NCBI GenBank assembly: GCA_947505245.1
Contig: CANNIZ010000024.1
Coordinates: forward strand, 1-62,296
DNA: 62,296 nucleotides
Direction of reading: 5' to 3'
Source: Pseudomonadota bacterium
GTDB lineage: Bacteria; Myxococcota_A; UBA796; GCA-2862545
The position numbers and the translations under genes are program-made. A model generated the notes under the pieces. The model was not told where the DNA came from and searched no databases. It worked only from the letters and a program-made list of their open reading frames with translations. Below are positions 8,079 through 16,625 of the stretch, piece after piece (position 1 is the stretch's first letter; each line of letters opens with the position of its first letter).

Positions 8079-9518
8079 ATGGTTGTCGGGTCGAACATGT
8101 CCGCTGCAACGGTGTTGTTCTCCGCGTTCGTTTCCGATCCCGCCGAGGTCCGCCACCTCGATGAGGTGCTCGCGACCGAGCAGGTCCGCGTGGAGGCCGA
8201 CCTCGCGTCGGTCGGCCCGTCGGCGGGGGCGGGGGAGGTGCTCGTCCGCAACGTGGTTGCGAACCTCACCGCCAAGCAGGGCGCGAGCCCGCCGTTCGAG
8301 CTCACCGCCGACGTTATCGAGCGGCAGGTGATCGGCTACGAGGCGTTCAAGCTCGAGCGCTACGTCACCAGCGGCGTGTTCCCGAAGCGGTACTTCGGCT
8401 ACCTCGACGGGAAGCGAGACACCGGCGAGGTGGAGCGGTCGATCCGCACGACCGTGAGCGCGACGCGGGTCGCGTGCAACGCGTGGCTCACCGAGCAGGG
8501 CGAGCCGTGGCGGATCACCGACGCTGAGCTCGCGGTGACGTTCCTCGCTGAGGGCGGCGCCTTGTGGCTGGGCGACCGGACGGACAAGCTCGGGTCGTTC
8601 CACCCCGTGTTCGACATCGGGCTCGACGACCTCGCGTCCGGAGACGACGATCTGCCTGGGCTGCGGGACGTGATCGACAAGCAGGCCGGCACGAACCTCG
8701 GCGGGCTCGTCGCGTGGTTCGACAAGGGCGCCACGTCGCTGCCCGTTCCCACCGTGGTCCCCGAGGGTGAGCGGTACCTGATGTGGCCGGGCCGCCAGCC
8801 CGATCCACCGCGCTACCCGTATTTGTCCCGCTACATGACCACCGAGGAGGCCGTCGCGGGGACGGCGCTGATGTGGGTGTGGGAGAAGCGCATCGCGGCG
8901 CGCTCGTTGGTGAAGAACGCGGAGACGCCGATGGAGGCGCGCTCGCTGGACGAGCAGTTCATCGTGTCGTCGCTCGTGTACAACTCGGGGCGACCCCACA
9001 AGCAGGAGCGCTGGGACCAGATCCATACGTTCCAAGCGGCGTCGTGGATGGCGGGCGCGGCGCACACGAAGGACCGCTCACCGCTGCCGGTGTCGGCGGC
9101 GAAGGACTCGCTCGCAGGACTGATCGCCGGGGGCGTGTACCCGGAGCAGAACACGGCGTGGCTGTCCGGCTACCACGTGTTGCAGCGCTACGGTGGGTAC
9201 GCGGCGCTGATGAAATTCACCGACTACTTCGCGGCGGACGGCTCGCTCGTGCAGCTGCCTGCGGTGGTCGTTCCGAGCTCGCCGCTCGTCGAGACGCCGG
9301 CGCTCGTGCCGCCGGTGGTTGCGCCGATCACCCCGCCGGGAGGCTGCGAGACGGCGCCCGGTTCATCGGTGGGGGCGTGGCTCGCGGCCGCGCTTCTGCT
9401 CAGAACCCACTGCCGATGCCGACGCGCAGAAACATGGTGTACATCGGCACGGACGTGCCGTCGTAGTACGCGACCCAGTCTTTGTCAGGCTGCTTGGCCG
9501 CCGAGCCGCCGACCGTGA
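8079..9518 (+). CDS. Unknown protein with hydrophobic Cys-containing C-terminal segment
   Basis: The frame encodes 479 residues from ATG 8079 (a second ATG is at 8097). No family is recognised. The body is well composed, with AELAVTFLAEGGALWLGDR and FDIGLDDLASGDDDLPG, but has no clear catalytic signature. Near residue 425 a Pro-rich linker leads into GGCETAPGSSVGAWLAAALL, which looks like a MYXO-CTERM sorting tail (Gly-Cys, then a hydrophobic helix). Instead of stopping after a few arginines, the frame continues for about 36 residues of Arg/Cys/Ser-rich sequence across the end of the convergent gene (119 nt overlap). No N-terminal signal peptide is visible, which is odd for a sorted protein. 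The true C-terminus may lie near 9410. Confidence 0.65.
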   Translation: MVVGSNMSAATVLFSAFVSDPAEVRHLDEVLATEQVRVEADLASVGPSAGAGEVLVRNVVANLTAKQGASPPFELTADVIERQVIGYEAFKLERYVTSGVFPKRYFGYLDGKRDTGEVERSIRTTVSATRVACNAWLTEQGEPWRITDAELAVTFLAEGGALWLGDRTDKLGSFHPVFDIGLDDLASGDDDLPGLRDVIDKQAGTNLGGLVAWFDKGATSLPVPTVVPEGERYLMWPGRQPDPPRYPYLSRYMTTEEAVAGTALMWVWEKRIAARSLVKNAETPMEARSLDEQFIVSSLVYNSGRPHKQERWDQIHTFQAASWMAGAAHTKDRSPLPVSAAKDSLAGLIAGGVYPEQNTAWLSGYHVLQRYGGYAALMKFTDYFAADGSLVQLPAVVVPSSPLVETPALVPPVVAPITPPGGCETAPGSSVGAWLAAALLLRTHCRCRRAETWCTSARTCRRSTRPSLCQAAWPPSRRP

Positions 9519-10869
9519 TGCGCAGCCACTGTTTAGCGGTCTGGAACGGGATGCCGACCGTGATTCGGCCGCCCGGCGCGTAATGTGCGGGCCCGAGCCA
9601 GCTGTACGTTCCCGCGAAGAACAGGTACGGCGACGTGCCGATCGGGCGCAGCGCGTACAACCCGACGCCGCCCCAGGGCTGCGGCAACGCGGACGTGTGG
9701 ATGTTGTCGTCGTGGGCCTTGTTCGCGAACGACACGGTGCGGCCGGGCGTGAACACGAGGTCCAGGCCGCCCGCGAGGGCGCCGTAGCTGATCCCGAATT
9801 CGCCGCCGAGCGACGCGGAGGCGCCGATGCCGGTGATGTTGGCGCCGTCGCTGTCGTCGAAGATCGGCGAGATCACGAGCTCGGGGCCGATGTCGCCGGT
9901 GAACGTGAAGGTGATGAGCTGCTGCTTGAGCAGCGCCGCGCCCTGCGCGTAGGGCTGGATCTGGACGCGGCCGTCGTCGTTCACGGCGACGAACACGGCA
10001 TCCTTGTAGTACTTCGCGAGGACGTCGAGCGACCCCTTCACGTCTTCCGGGAAGCCCGTGGTGGTGCCGTCGAGCAGCTTCGTGCGGGCGGTGGCGAGCT
10101 CTTCGGCGTCCACCTTGATGGGCAGCTTGCTCGTCTGCCCCGGGGTGATGGTGACGCGGTTGCGCCCGCCGATCACGCCGTCGCGCAGGAAGTGGATGTA
10201 GTGCGTGCCGGGACGCAGCGTGATCGTGGCGGCGACGGCCTGCGGGGTGCCGTCCAACACGAGCGTCGCGCCGGGGGGCACGGACGACAGGTCGAGCGTG
10301 CCGTTCTTGAGGTCGCTGACCTCTTCCTGGAGCTTTTGAAGGTCAGGGAACGTGGCCTGCTCGGCGACGTCCATGCCGAGCTTGTGGTCGCTGTCGATCG
10401 CGAGCGCGAGCAGCCACGGCTCGATGAGGAAGCGCTTGCTCCCATCGAACTTGACGCGGAACGGCTCGGCCTGGGCGCCCTCCTGCAGGTCAATGTCTTC
10501 AAATGCGCGATCGACGGCGGCGCCCTGCATGCACAGGGCCTCGATCAGCGCGTCGGCGTCGCGTTCATCGCGGACGACCGTGATGGCGTTGATCTTCTCT
10601 TCGAGCTGCTTCGCGATGGACAGTTCCACCTCGAAGTCGTCCCAGCGCTCGCGAGCCTCGGTGACGCTGTCGCGCAGGGCCTTGTAGGCGGCGACGTCCG
10701 CGTCCGACGCGGGCTCGGGCGGGAAGGCGAGGTCGAGGTGGTAGAGCTGCGTCGCCGGGCCGACGTTGTTTTCGACCTTCTGAATGGCCTTTGCGTCCGG
10801 CGCGGCGGGCTCGAGCCACACCACGATCGGGTTTGCGAGGGCCGCGTTCAGGAGGAGGGACCACAGCAT
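9400..10869 (-). CDS. Exported outer-membrane-type protein with PEGA-like segment
   Basis: This 489-residue protein begins with a short signal peptide (MLWSLLLNAALA, cut before NPIVV). An alpha-helical region (about 50-200, rich in Glu, Asp and Lys) is followed by a PEGA-like segment (SSVPPGATLVLDGTPQAVAA) typical of surface-associated domains. The last 170 residues are Gly/aromatic-rich alternating strands ending in GIGSGF, consistent with an outer-membrane beta-barrel with a C-terminal Phe. It follows the 12829-10913 gene by 43 nt on the same strand, and the pair probably function together at the envelope. The family is not recognised by name. Confidence 0.8.
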   Translation of the reverse strand: MLWSLLLNAALANPIVVWLEPAAPDAKAIQKVENNVGPATQLYHLDLAFPPEPASDADVAAYKALRDSVTEARERWDDFEVELSIAKQLEEKINAITVVRDERDADALIEALCMQGAAVDRAFEDIDLQEGAQAEPFRVKFDGSKRFLIEPWLLALAIDSDHKLGMDVAEQATFPDLQKLQEEVSDLKNGTLDLSSVPPGATLVLDGTPQAVAATITLRPGTHYIHFLRDGVIGGRNRVTITPGQTSKLPIKVDAEELATARTKLLDGTTTGFPEDVKGSLDVLAKYYKDAVFVAVNDDGRVQIQPYAQGAALLKQQLITFTFTGDIGPELVISPIFDDSDGANITGIGASASLGGEFGISYGALAGGLDLVFTPGRTVSFANKAHDDNIHTSALPQPWGGVGLYALRPIGTSPYLFFAGTYSWLGPAHYAPGGRITVGIPFQTAKQWLRITVGGSAAKQPDKDWVAYYDGTSVPMYTMFLRVGIGSGF

Positions 10870-10887
10870 GCAAGCTCCTGGGCGCGC

Positions 10888-10906
10888 AGCGAGGCGCAGC
10901 CGAGCG
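10888..10906. repeat. 19-nt intergenic repeat, copy 1
   Basis: AGCGAGGCGCAGCCGAGCG lies between two minus-strand genes, 18 nt upstream of the start at 10869. An identical 19-mer occurs at 17829-17847, also between two minus-strand genes and 15 nt upstream of a start. Confidence 0.55.
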
Positions 10907-10912
10907 AAGAAA

Positions 10913-12829
10913 CTAGAAGGTGATCCCTGCGTTGACGTTGAGCCCCAAGGTCGGGGAGACGCCAGGGCTGTCCAGGAACAGCGATTGACCGTGCGGAATC
11001 ACCACGCCGACGTAGCCGTCAACGTCCAAGATCGTCTTGAACCGGCCGTCGCCGCCGAGCGGGCCCATGGTGGTGAGGCCGCCGTGAACCGTCGCGTCCC
11101 AGCGGTGCGGGACGTTCGTCCAGCCCCAGCGCGCGAAGCCGCGCATACCGATGCCCTTCGCGGCTTCTTTTCCGAGCATGACGCCCGCGCCGACCCAGGT
11201 CATCCGGTTGATGGGCTCCTGGTGGATGGCGAGGTCTCCGATGGTGGCTCCACCGCCCACGTCGATGTCCGCCTGGTCGCCGAGCTGGTATTTGTCGAAC
11301 CACGGCACCGAGACCTCCTCTCCGGCTTCGTTCGTGGCCTTGCCCAGGGGGAAAGCCGCCTGAACGCCGACGAGACCGATGAACCGGCCGACGTGGCCAC
11401 GCAGTTGGAGGTTGAACGGGATCGCGTCCGGCGTGAGCTGCGGCGTGGCCGTCGGGGGCGTCGGCGGGGCCGGCGCCGCGGGGTCGAACGCGGTGTCGGG
11501 CGGCGTCGTCTCCACGTTGACGCCCGAGAAGCTCATGCCCGTGCCGCCCAGCAGCGCGAACTGGACAGGGAAGCCGCCGGTGTTGTCGAGCACCTTCTGC
11601 AGCGTCATGGTCGGGCGATCCCAGCGCCAGAGCTGGATGTGGTTGGCGTTGCCGGCTTCGGGCACCGCGATGTAGATCTCGGCCTCTTTGTGAAGCTGGG
11701 CATAGATGGCGAGGTACGCCATGATTTCGCCGTCGAGCTCGGGCGTGCACTCGTTCGGGTGCTCCATCAGCTGGTTCGTGAAGTCGATGCCCATCTTCTT
11801 CTGGGCGACGTCGCGCACGAAGTAGATCTTGTCGGCCAGCTTGGTGATGTCGATGCTGTCGGAGATGGAGTGGCCGTCCGTGCGCTGCAGGTACACGTCG
11901 ACGCGGCCCGGCGGGACCTTGTACAGCGAGTCGCGGTCTTCGATCACGGCCTCGAGGCCGTTGATGTAGACCTGATACTCGCCGGCGAACGCCTTCGCGT
12001 CCCACACGCCACCTTCGCCGAACGCGAGGGTCATGGGCGGGATGCGGCCCGAGTCGAGCATCTGCTTGTAGTAGTCGACGCTGGAGTAGAGGTCCGGGTC
12101 GGTGATCTTGCTCATGATGCCGGGCTCGGTGTGGCCCATGGTGCCGGCGAGGTACCAGTACCAGTTCACCGTCATGCCGCCGACCTGCTCGTAGAACGGC
12201 GGGGCCGGGTTGTTGGCGTTCTCGGCCGCGCGGCCGATCTGCACGTACAACAGGAACAACGGCTCGCGAAGCTCGGGGCGGTCCACGAACCAGATCTTGT
12301 CGGACGTGTCGCGAAGCTCGTGCGCCTTGAGACCCCAGTCCGACTCGGACATGCCGTTCCACGGGATGGGAGCGACGTCTTCGATGGCCGCGAGCACGGG
12401 CTGGATGTTGGACGTGGGCACGGAGCCCAGCTGGTCGCCGGCGCGCATGGAGCGGTCCGGCATGCGGCGCCCGGCCTGGTAAAGATCGACGTCCGGGTAG
12501 AACTTGGCGTCCGGGCGCGCGATGCGGGCGCGCACGTTGCGCTGGAGCGTGTCCGAGCTGAAGTCCGTCTCGGTGCCCTGCCACTTGAGCACGACGACGC
12601 GCGCGGCCTTCTTGGACTGGGACGCTTCGATGGCGGCCATGCGCTCGAGGCGCTTGGCCTCCGCGTCAGCGAGCGCGTCTACCGTGCCGTCGTTGTCGAC
12701 GATGAGCGTCTCGGTGGGCGGGGGCGCGGGCTCGTCGGCCCAGGCGGGCGCTGCAAACGCGAGCGCGAGTTGAAGGCCGCCGGCGCGCAGCGAGCCACGT
12801 GCGAGCGTAGAAGTCGTTGCCTTGTCCAT
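10913..12829 (-). CDS. Large exported protein of unknown function
   Basis: This 638-residue product starts at ATG 12829 (MDKATTSTLARG). A GGAG site lies about 9 nt upstream, and the N-terminus fits a signal peptide ending ...LAFAAPAWA before DEPAPPP. An upstream in-frame ATG at 12865 is less likely. The mature part has a Glu/Lys/Ala-rich helix (about 50-90), a long soluble region and a Pro-rich linker (about 450-470). The Gly-rich last 150 residues end in LNVNAGITF, again suggesting beta-barrel strands with a terminal Phe. It is cotranscribed with the barrel-like protein downstream. No catalytic motif was identified. Envelope location is inferred from the signal peptide and C-terminus. Confidence 0.8.
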   Translation of the reverse strand: MDKATTSTLARGSLRAGGLQLALAFAAPAWADEPAPPPTETLIVDNDGTVDALADAEAKRLERMAAIEASQSKKAARVVVLKWQGTETDFSSDTLQRNVRARIARPDAKFYPDVDLYQAGRRMPDRSMRAGDQLGSVPTSNIQPVLAAIEDVAPIPWNGMSESDWGLKAHELRDTSDKIWFVDRPELREPLFLLYVQIGRAAENANNPAPPFYEQVGGMTVNWYWYLAGTMGHTEPGIMSKITDPDLYSSVDYYKQMLDSGRIPPMTLAFGEGGVWDAKAFAGEYQVYINGLEAVIEDRDSLYKVPPGRVDVYLQRTDGHSISDSIDITKLADKIYFVRDVAQKKMGIDFTNQLMEHPNECTPELDGEIMAYLAIYAQLHKEAEIYIAVPEAGNANHIQLWRWDRPTMTLQKVLDNTGGFPVQFALLGGTGMSFSGVNVETTPPDTAFDPAAPAPPTPPTATPQLTPDAIPFNLQLRGHVGRFIGLVGVQAAFPLGKATNEAGEEVSVPWFDKYQLGDQADIDVGGGATIGDLAIHQEPINRMTWVGAGVMLGKEAAKGIGMRGFARWGWTNVPHRWDATVHGGLTTMGPLGGDGRFKTILDVDGYVGVVIPHGQSLFLDSPGVSPTLGLNVNAGITF

Positions 12830-12853
12830 TCCATCTCCAATTCTTGCCAACGC

Positions 12854-12859
12854 TTTATA
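12854..12859 (-). promoter_or_regulatory. Candidate -10 box TATAAA
   Basis: On the minus strand GGTATAAAG places TATAAA 24 nt before ATG 12829. The GGAG ribosome-binding site lies between. A clear -35 element is not visible. Confidence 0.35.
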
Positions 12860-12907
12860 CCTCATGGGAGCGGATCGGGCGTGCGGGCGTCGCGTTTCGT
12901 GATCCGT

Positions 12908-14113
12908 TCAGCGCAGGCCCGCGAGGACCCGCTGAACTTCGGCTTCGGGCAGGGCTCGCGCGGGTCCGTCATCGACCGCGACCGCCGCGGCCCCGAGGTG
13001 CAGCACGTGGACCTCGGCGCCGACGCTCAGCTCGACGCGGAACGCTTCCGCCAGGGGGGCAGGGGCCTCGCTGCGCCACTGTCCGAGGCGCGTGAGGGCC
13101 AGAGTGAGGGCGCGCGCGTCGACAGCGACGTTCTCGGGCGCGGTGCGCACGAAGGCGCCCTTCTCGCGTACGAACGCCGAGGTGACGCGGTTGCCGGAGT
13201 ACGCGACGATCGCGTCGACGGCGTCGGGTCGGTAGGGGAAGAGCCGCTGGTCGCGCCACGCGTCGGCGGCGCCGCTCACGACGTCCAGCGCGGCCGCGTC
13301 GACGCGCCCCGCCTCGCCATCGTCGGCGGCGGCGACGACCCCGCTCACGTCGCGCCAGAACCGGATCGAGGAGGTTCCAGCGGAGGTGACGAGCGAAACG
13401 GTGGCGGTGGGGTCGCCTGATGGGGTCGTCGACAGGACCTCGCCGATGCGCAGGGAGCCGAGCCCGCGGACGAGGTCTTCGACGCGGTCGGGATCGGCCC
13501 GGCCGGACTCGGTTCGCCAGCCCTCACCGGTGCGATCGAGCGTGACGTTGGGCAGCACCACGGACGTCACGTCGGCGGCAACCACGTGAACGAGCTGTCG
13601 ATCGCGCCAATCGGCTGCGGCGCGATCGTAGCGGTGCCGGCCCCCGAGCCGGGCGCGATACACGTCGTCATCGTCGACGCGCCGAACGAACGAAGCGCCG
13701 CCGGGCCCGTCATTCCCGAGGTACACGGTGGTGAGCGGCCCTTGTTCGCCGAGCAGATCGACGCGGAGCAGGTTCGCGTTGTCGAGGCCGTAGGTGTCGT
13801 CGTTCTCCTCGGTCAGCGCGTCGACGCGGACGTCCATGGGCACGCCGCGCGCGAGGCGCTCGACGATGCCCTGAACGCCGTCTTGATCGGCGCGGGCCTG
13901 GTACGGCGCGGTGACGCGCCAGAGGTCACCCGACCGGCTGAACTCTACGATCGTGTCGCCTTCCTGGACGCGCACGCCGCGCACGGCGGTGGCGTCGACG
14001 GCGGGCAGGGACGGCAGCGACTTGGGCCGGGGCGCGGGCCTGTGTGCGACGACGTCGACGCCGGCGGCGACGACCACGGCGATCGCGAGCTTCCCCGTGT
14101 TTCGCCAGCTCAC
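12908..14113 (-). CDS. DUF4340-type protein of a Gld-like transporter operon
   Basis: This 401-residue protein has an N-terminal hydrophobic anchor (KLAIAVVVAAGVDVVA) and then repeated beta/alpha modules. The element VQEGDTIVEFSRSGDLWRVTAPYQARAD is the type found in DUF4340 proteins (first 20 residues VQEGDTIVEFSRSGDLWRVT). Further WR and LGN segments recur (VYLGNDGPGG, GEGWRTESGRADPDRVEDLV). DUF4340 genes typically follow gldF/gldG-like ABC transporter genes, as here. The start is GTG in a GTGA overlap with the GldG-like stop. The protein is probably periplasmic and membrane-anchored; its biochemical role is unknown. Confidence 0.8.
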   Translation of the reverse strand: MSWRNTGKLAIAVVVAAGVDVVAHRPAPRPKSLPSLPAVDATAVRGVRVQEGDTIVEFSRSGDLWRVTAPYQARADQDGVQGIVERLARGVPMDVRVDALTEENDDTYGLDNANLLRVDLLGEQGPLTTVYLGNDGPGGASFVRRVDDDDVYRARLGGRHRYDRAAADWRDRQLVHVVAADVTSVVLPNVTLDRTGEGWRTESGRADPDRVEDLVRGLGSLRIGEVLSTTPSGDPTATVSLVTSAGTSSIRFWRDVSGVVAAADDGEAGRVDAAALDVVSGAADAWRDQRLFPYRPDAVDAIVAYSGNRVTSAFVREKGAFVRTAPENVAVDARALTLALTRLGQWRSEAPAPLAEAFRVELSVGAEVHVLHLGAAAVAVDDGPARALPEAEVQRVLAGLR

Positions 14114-15657
14114 GGGCGCCTCGTGCGCGCGGCGGACAGCGCGCCGAGCAGGCCGACGAGCAGCAGCGGGATCGAGGTCATGCCGACCTTCCAGCGCATG
14201 CGCGTGGGCGCGTCCATCGGAGCGAGCGCCGGCGCCGCCTGATCGCGGGCGCGGATCTCGGTCAGGGCCTGATCGGCGAGCAGCCAGTCGACCGCATTCA
14301 CGACCCAGGCGGGCTCGTTGGCGACGAAATCGGACGACCCGACGACGATCACGCGGCTCTCGGCGCCTTCGAACACCTGGCCGTTGCCGTCACCCGGGAC
14401 GGGGCGGCTCGCGAACATCGAGGTCCACGTGCCGTTCAGCGCGACCGCGAGCGGGAACGGCCCGGGCCGCTCGCCGGGCAGGGGCTTGTCGAGCGCGTCA
14501 GGACGCAGCGAGGTGAGGCCGGTCGCGGCAGCGGACGTCGGGGAGGAGCGCGCGAGCACGAGCCCTTCGACGCCGGGCGGGAGGGGGGCCACGAGCGAGA
14601 GGGGCGCCGCGAACGGGACGGTGAGCCGCTGGACGCCGCGCTGGATCGGGCTCTGCTGCGAGAGATCCGTCGCGATGGGCATCAGCGGGTGCTCGACGGG
14701 GACCATGACCTTGCGCTTGCCGGCGGCGACGGGGACGGTGAGCACGTCGCGCTGCTTGCGATCGACGACGAGGCCGGGCTCCACGCGCACGCCGAGGTGG
14801 GCGGCGAGCTCGATCAGACCGCCGTCTGCCGGGGTGACCGCGAGCGCTTCGAGGTCGGGGCGGGCGGTGGTGATGAACAGACCGAGCGCTCCGCCGCGGA
14901 GCACGAACTGGTCGAGCTGGTAGATGGCGCGCTCGGAGAGCGGGCGGACGGGACCTGCCACGATCAGCGCGTCGACCTCGTCGGGGACTGCCTCGTCGGC
15001 GCCGAGCGTCACGCCCACCAGCGCGTGCTCGCTCGCAAACGACGCGCGGAGCTGCCCCAGGGCGCTCTCATCACGGGCGCGGAGCAGGTCCGGGGCGCCG
15101 TCGCCGGTGTACCAACCGACCGTCTGCTGGTCCTTTTCGTCGGCGACGAGCTTGCGTACGGCACGGACGACGTCGTACTCGAGCGTGTCGAGCGACGTGA
15201 TCGGGGTGATCACGGCTTCGCGCTCCCCTGCGGAAAGCGCGAGGCCGAGGTAGACGGACTTTCGCTCCGCGCGATCCGCCGTAGCGAGCCGGAATTCCAC
15301 AGGGACGACGGCGCGGGCGCGGGCTTCGTCTGCGCCTGCGCCTTCGGGGTCTACGACGCGCACGACGAACTGCCCGTGGGATGCCGCCGCAAGCTCGTCG
15401 AGCAGGGCCAGGGTCGTTGCTTTGTGCGTGTGGTAGGGCGGATCGAGGTCACGGGTAAAGAACGCGGTGGCGGTCACGGTGCGCGGCAGGGTGGCCACGG
15501 TCTCTTGCGCGACGTGCGACAGCGTGTGGCGGCGGTCCTGCGTGAGGTCGAACCGCACGCCGACGGCGGAGGCGGTGTGATCGAGCAGCACGGCGAGCGC
15601 GAGCCAGAGCGCTGCGTTGACGCCGGTCTGGACCCGCAGCGTCTCGCGCGGCGTCAC
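14110..15657 (-). CDS. GldG-like ABC-associated periplasmic protein
   Basis: The start is GTG 15657 (MTPRETLRVQTGVNAAL) in a GTGA overlap with the upstream permease stop, giving 515 residues. The architecture is a membrane segment near residues 13-30, the family hallmark RFDLTQDRRHTLS, a large periplasmic region (VRVVDPEGAGADEARA, GLALSAGEREAVI, VGWYTGDGAPDLL) and a C-terminal membrane segment (SIPLLLVGLLGALSAARTRRP). This is the layout of GldG/YhhN-like ABC-type uncharacterised transport proteins (ABC_transp_aux). In Bacteroidota GldG acts in gliding; in other phyla the role is undefined. It lies between the permease and DUF4340 genes. Confidence 0.85.
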   Translation of the reverse strand: MTPRETLRVQTGVNAALWLALAVLLDHTASAVGVRFDLTQDRRHTLSHVAQETVATLPRTVTATAFFTRDLDPPYHTHKATTLALLDELAAASHGQFVVRVVDPEGAGADEARARAVVPVEFRLATADRAERKSVYLGLALSAGEREAVITPITSLDTLEYDVVRAVRKLVADEKDQQTVGWYTGDGAPDLLRARDESALGQLRASFASEHALVGVTLGADEAVPDEVDALIVAGPVRPLSERAIYQLDQFVLRGGALGLFITTARPDLEALAVTPADGGLIELAAHLGVRVEPGLVVDRKQRDVLTVPVAAGKRKVMVPVEHPLMPIATDLSQQSPIQRGVQRLTVPFAAPLSLVAPLPPGVEGLVLARSSPTSAAATGLTSLRPDALDKPLPGERPGPFPLAVALNGTWTSMFASRPVPGDGNGQVFEGAESRVIVVGSSDFVANEPAWVVNAVDWLLADQALTEIRARDQAAPALAPMDAPTRMRWKVGMTSIPLLLVGLLGALSAARTRRP

Positions 15658-16370
15658 GCGAGCCTCCGGGCTTCGAGGGCCGCGGCCGACAGCGACAGGC
15701 CGATCGCGATGGTGGCGCCTGCGTGTACGAGGGCCGCGGTGTCGAGCACGCCTTGGGTGAGGGCGCTGAGGTGATGCTGGAACGAAAGGTGTTCGACGAG
15801 GGGCGCGAACGAACCCGGCATCAGGGGAAGGGCGAGCCCGAGCAGCCAGGGGACGAGGCACAGCGCGAGCGCCACGAGGAACGCGACCGTCGGGTGGTCC
15901 GCGACGGCGGACGCGAGCGTCCCCAGCGCGGCGGAGGCGGCGCCGAACAGGAGCAGCGCGAAGTAGCCGCCGATCACCGGCCCGGGATCGAGCGGCCCAT
16001 GCAGCGCGAGGGCGATCGGCCACGGGAAGGTGAGCGCCAGGGCCGCGGCGATCACGGCGGTGGCAGCGAGCCACTTCCCGACGACGAGCTCGATCGGACG
16101 TGCCGGTAGCGTCCCGAGGAGCTCCATGCTGCCGGTGCGGCGCTCCTCGGCGAACATCCGCATCGCGATGGCCGGCACGAGCACGACGAAGCCGGCCGCC
16201 ATGAACCAGAACGGTCGGTCCATGCTGCACACGCCGGCCGCGAGCAGGTCGTCGAGCCAGAGCGTGAACGCGGACAGCAGCGCGAGCCACAACCCGAGCG
16301 CGACGTACGCCGGCGGGTGCCCGAACAGGCTCCCGATCTCGCGGCGGAACACGGCCAAGGCGACGCGCAT
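15654..16370 (-). CDS. GldF-like ABC-2 membrane permease
   Basis: This 238-residue integral membrane protein starts at ATG 16370 (MRVALAVFRREIGSLFGHPP); an in-frame upstream GTG at 16412 would add 14 Arg-rich residues. About six hydrophobic segments are visible. The ABC-2 hallmark MRMFAEERRTGSMELLGTLP lies in the first cytoplasmic loop, followed by IELVVGKWLA. It starts the three-gene operon permease, GldG-like, DUF4340. The cognate ATPase (GldA-type) is not next to it and no candidate is present anywhere in this window, so it must be encoded elsewhere or the complex is incomplete. Confidence 0.85.
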   Translation of the reverse strand: MRVALAVFRREIGSLFGHPPAYVALGLWLALLSAFTLWLDDLLAAGVCSMDRPFWFMAAGFVVLVPAIAMRMFAEERRTGSMELLGTLPARPIELVVGKWLAATAVIAAALALTFPWPIALALHGPLDPGPVIGGYFALLLFGAASAALGTLASAVADHPTVAFLVALALCLVPWLLGLALPLMPGSFAPLVEHLSFQHHLSALTQGVLDTAALVHAGATIAIGLSLSAAALEARRLA

Positions 16371-16625
16371 GTCCGCGGCTAACCGGCGGCGGGCGTGCCG
16401 GCGCCGTGACACAGGTTTCGCGGGCCCCCGATTGGCCGGTGGCTACGGATGGCTAGCCGCGCGCCGGCGAGGGGCGCGCGACCGGAACGTGGGGCTCGCG
16501 CCAGGCCGACCGGACGGGCCGCGAGCGGAGCGAGCGGAGTGCCCGAGCGGAGCGAGGCACCGAGCGCGCAGCGCGAGCCGGGAGGGTGGCCGCCGGCGAG
16601 CGCCAGCGAGCCGGGGCGCCCAAAG
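16371..16625. other. Largest intergenic gap, GAGCGGAGCGAG-rich
   Basis: These 255 bases between the GldF-like start and the esterase stop hold no credible gene. GAGCGGAGCGAG occurs at 16523-16534 and again at 16545-16556, followed by variants such as GCGAGCGCCAGCGAG. The sequence would contain the promoter of the GldF operon, but no clear promoter or terminator hairpin was found. Confidence 0.5.

Noticed and set aside
5215..8109. A 964-codon open frame antisense to the kinase/AAA/TPR gene
   Set aside because: High GC with codon bias leaves few stops on the opposite strand. The encoded sequence is Arg/His/Leu-rich with no motif, whereas the sense strand has clear kinase and ATPase motifs.
10784..13420. 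An 878-codon plus-strand frame across two minus-strand genes
   Set aside because: It spans the gap between genes, is rich in Arg, Gly and Asp without domains, and is explained by codon-bias shadowing.
16500..16620. Possible small RNA or gene in the GAGCGGAGCGAG-rich gap
   Set aside because: Repeated short GC-rich words without a promoter, terminator or coding signal; not enough to support a gene.
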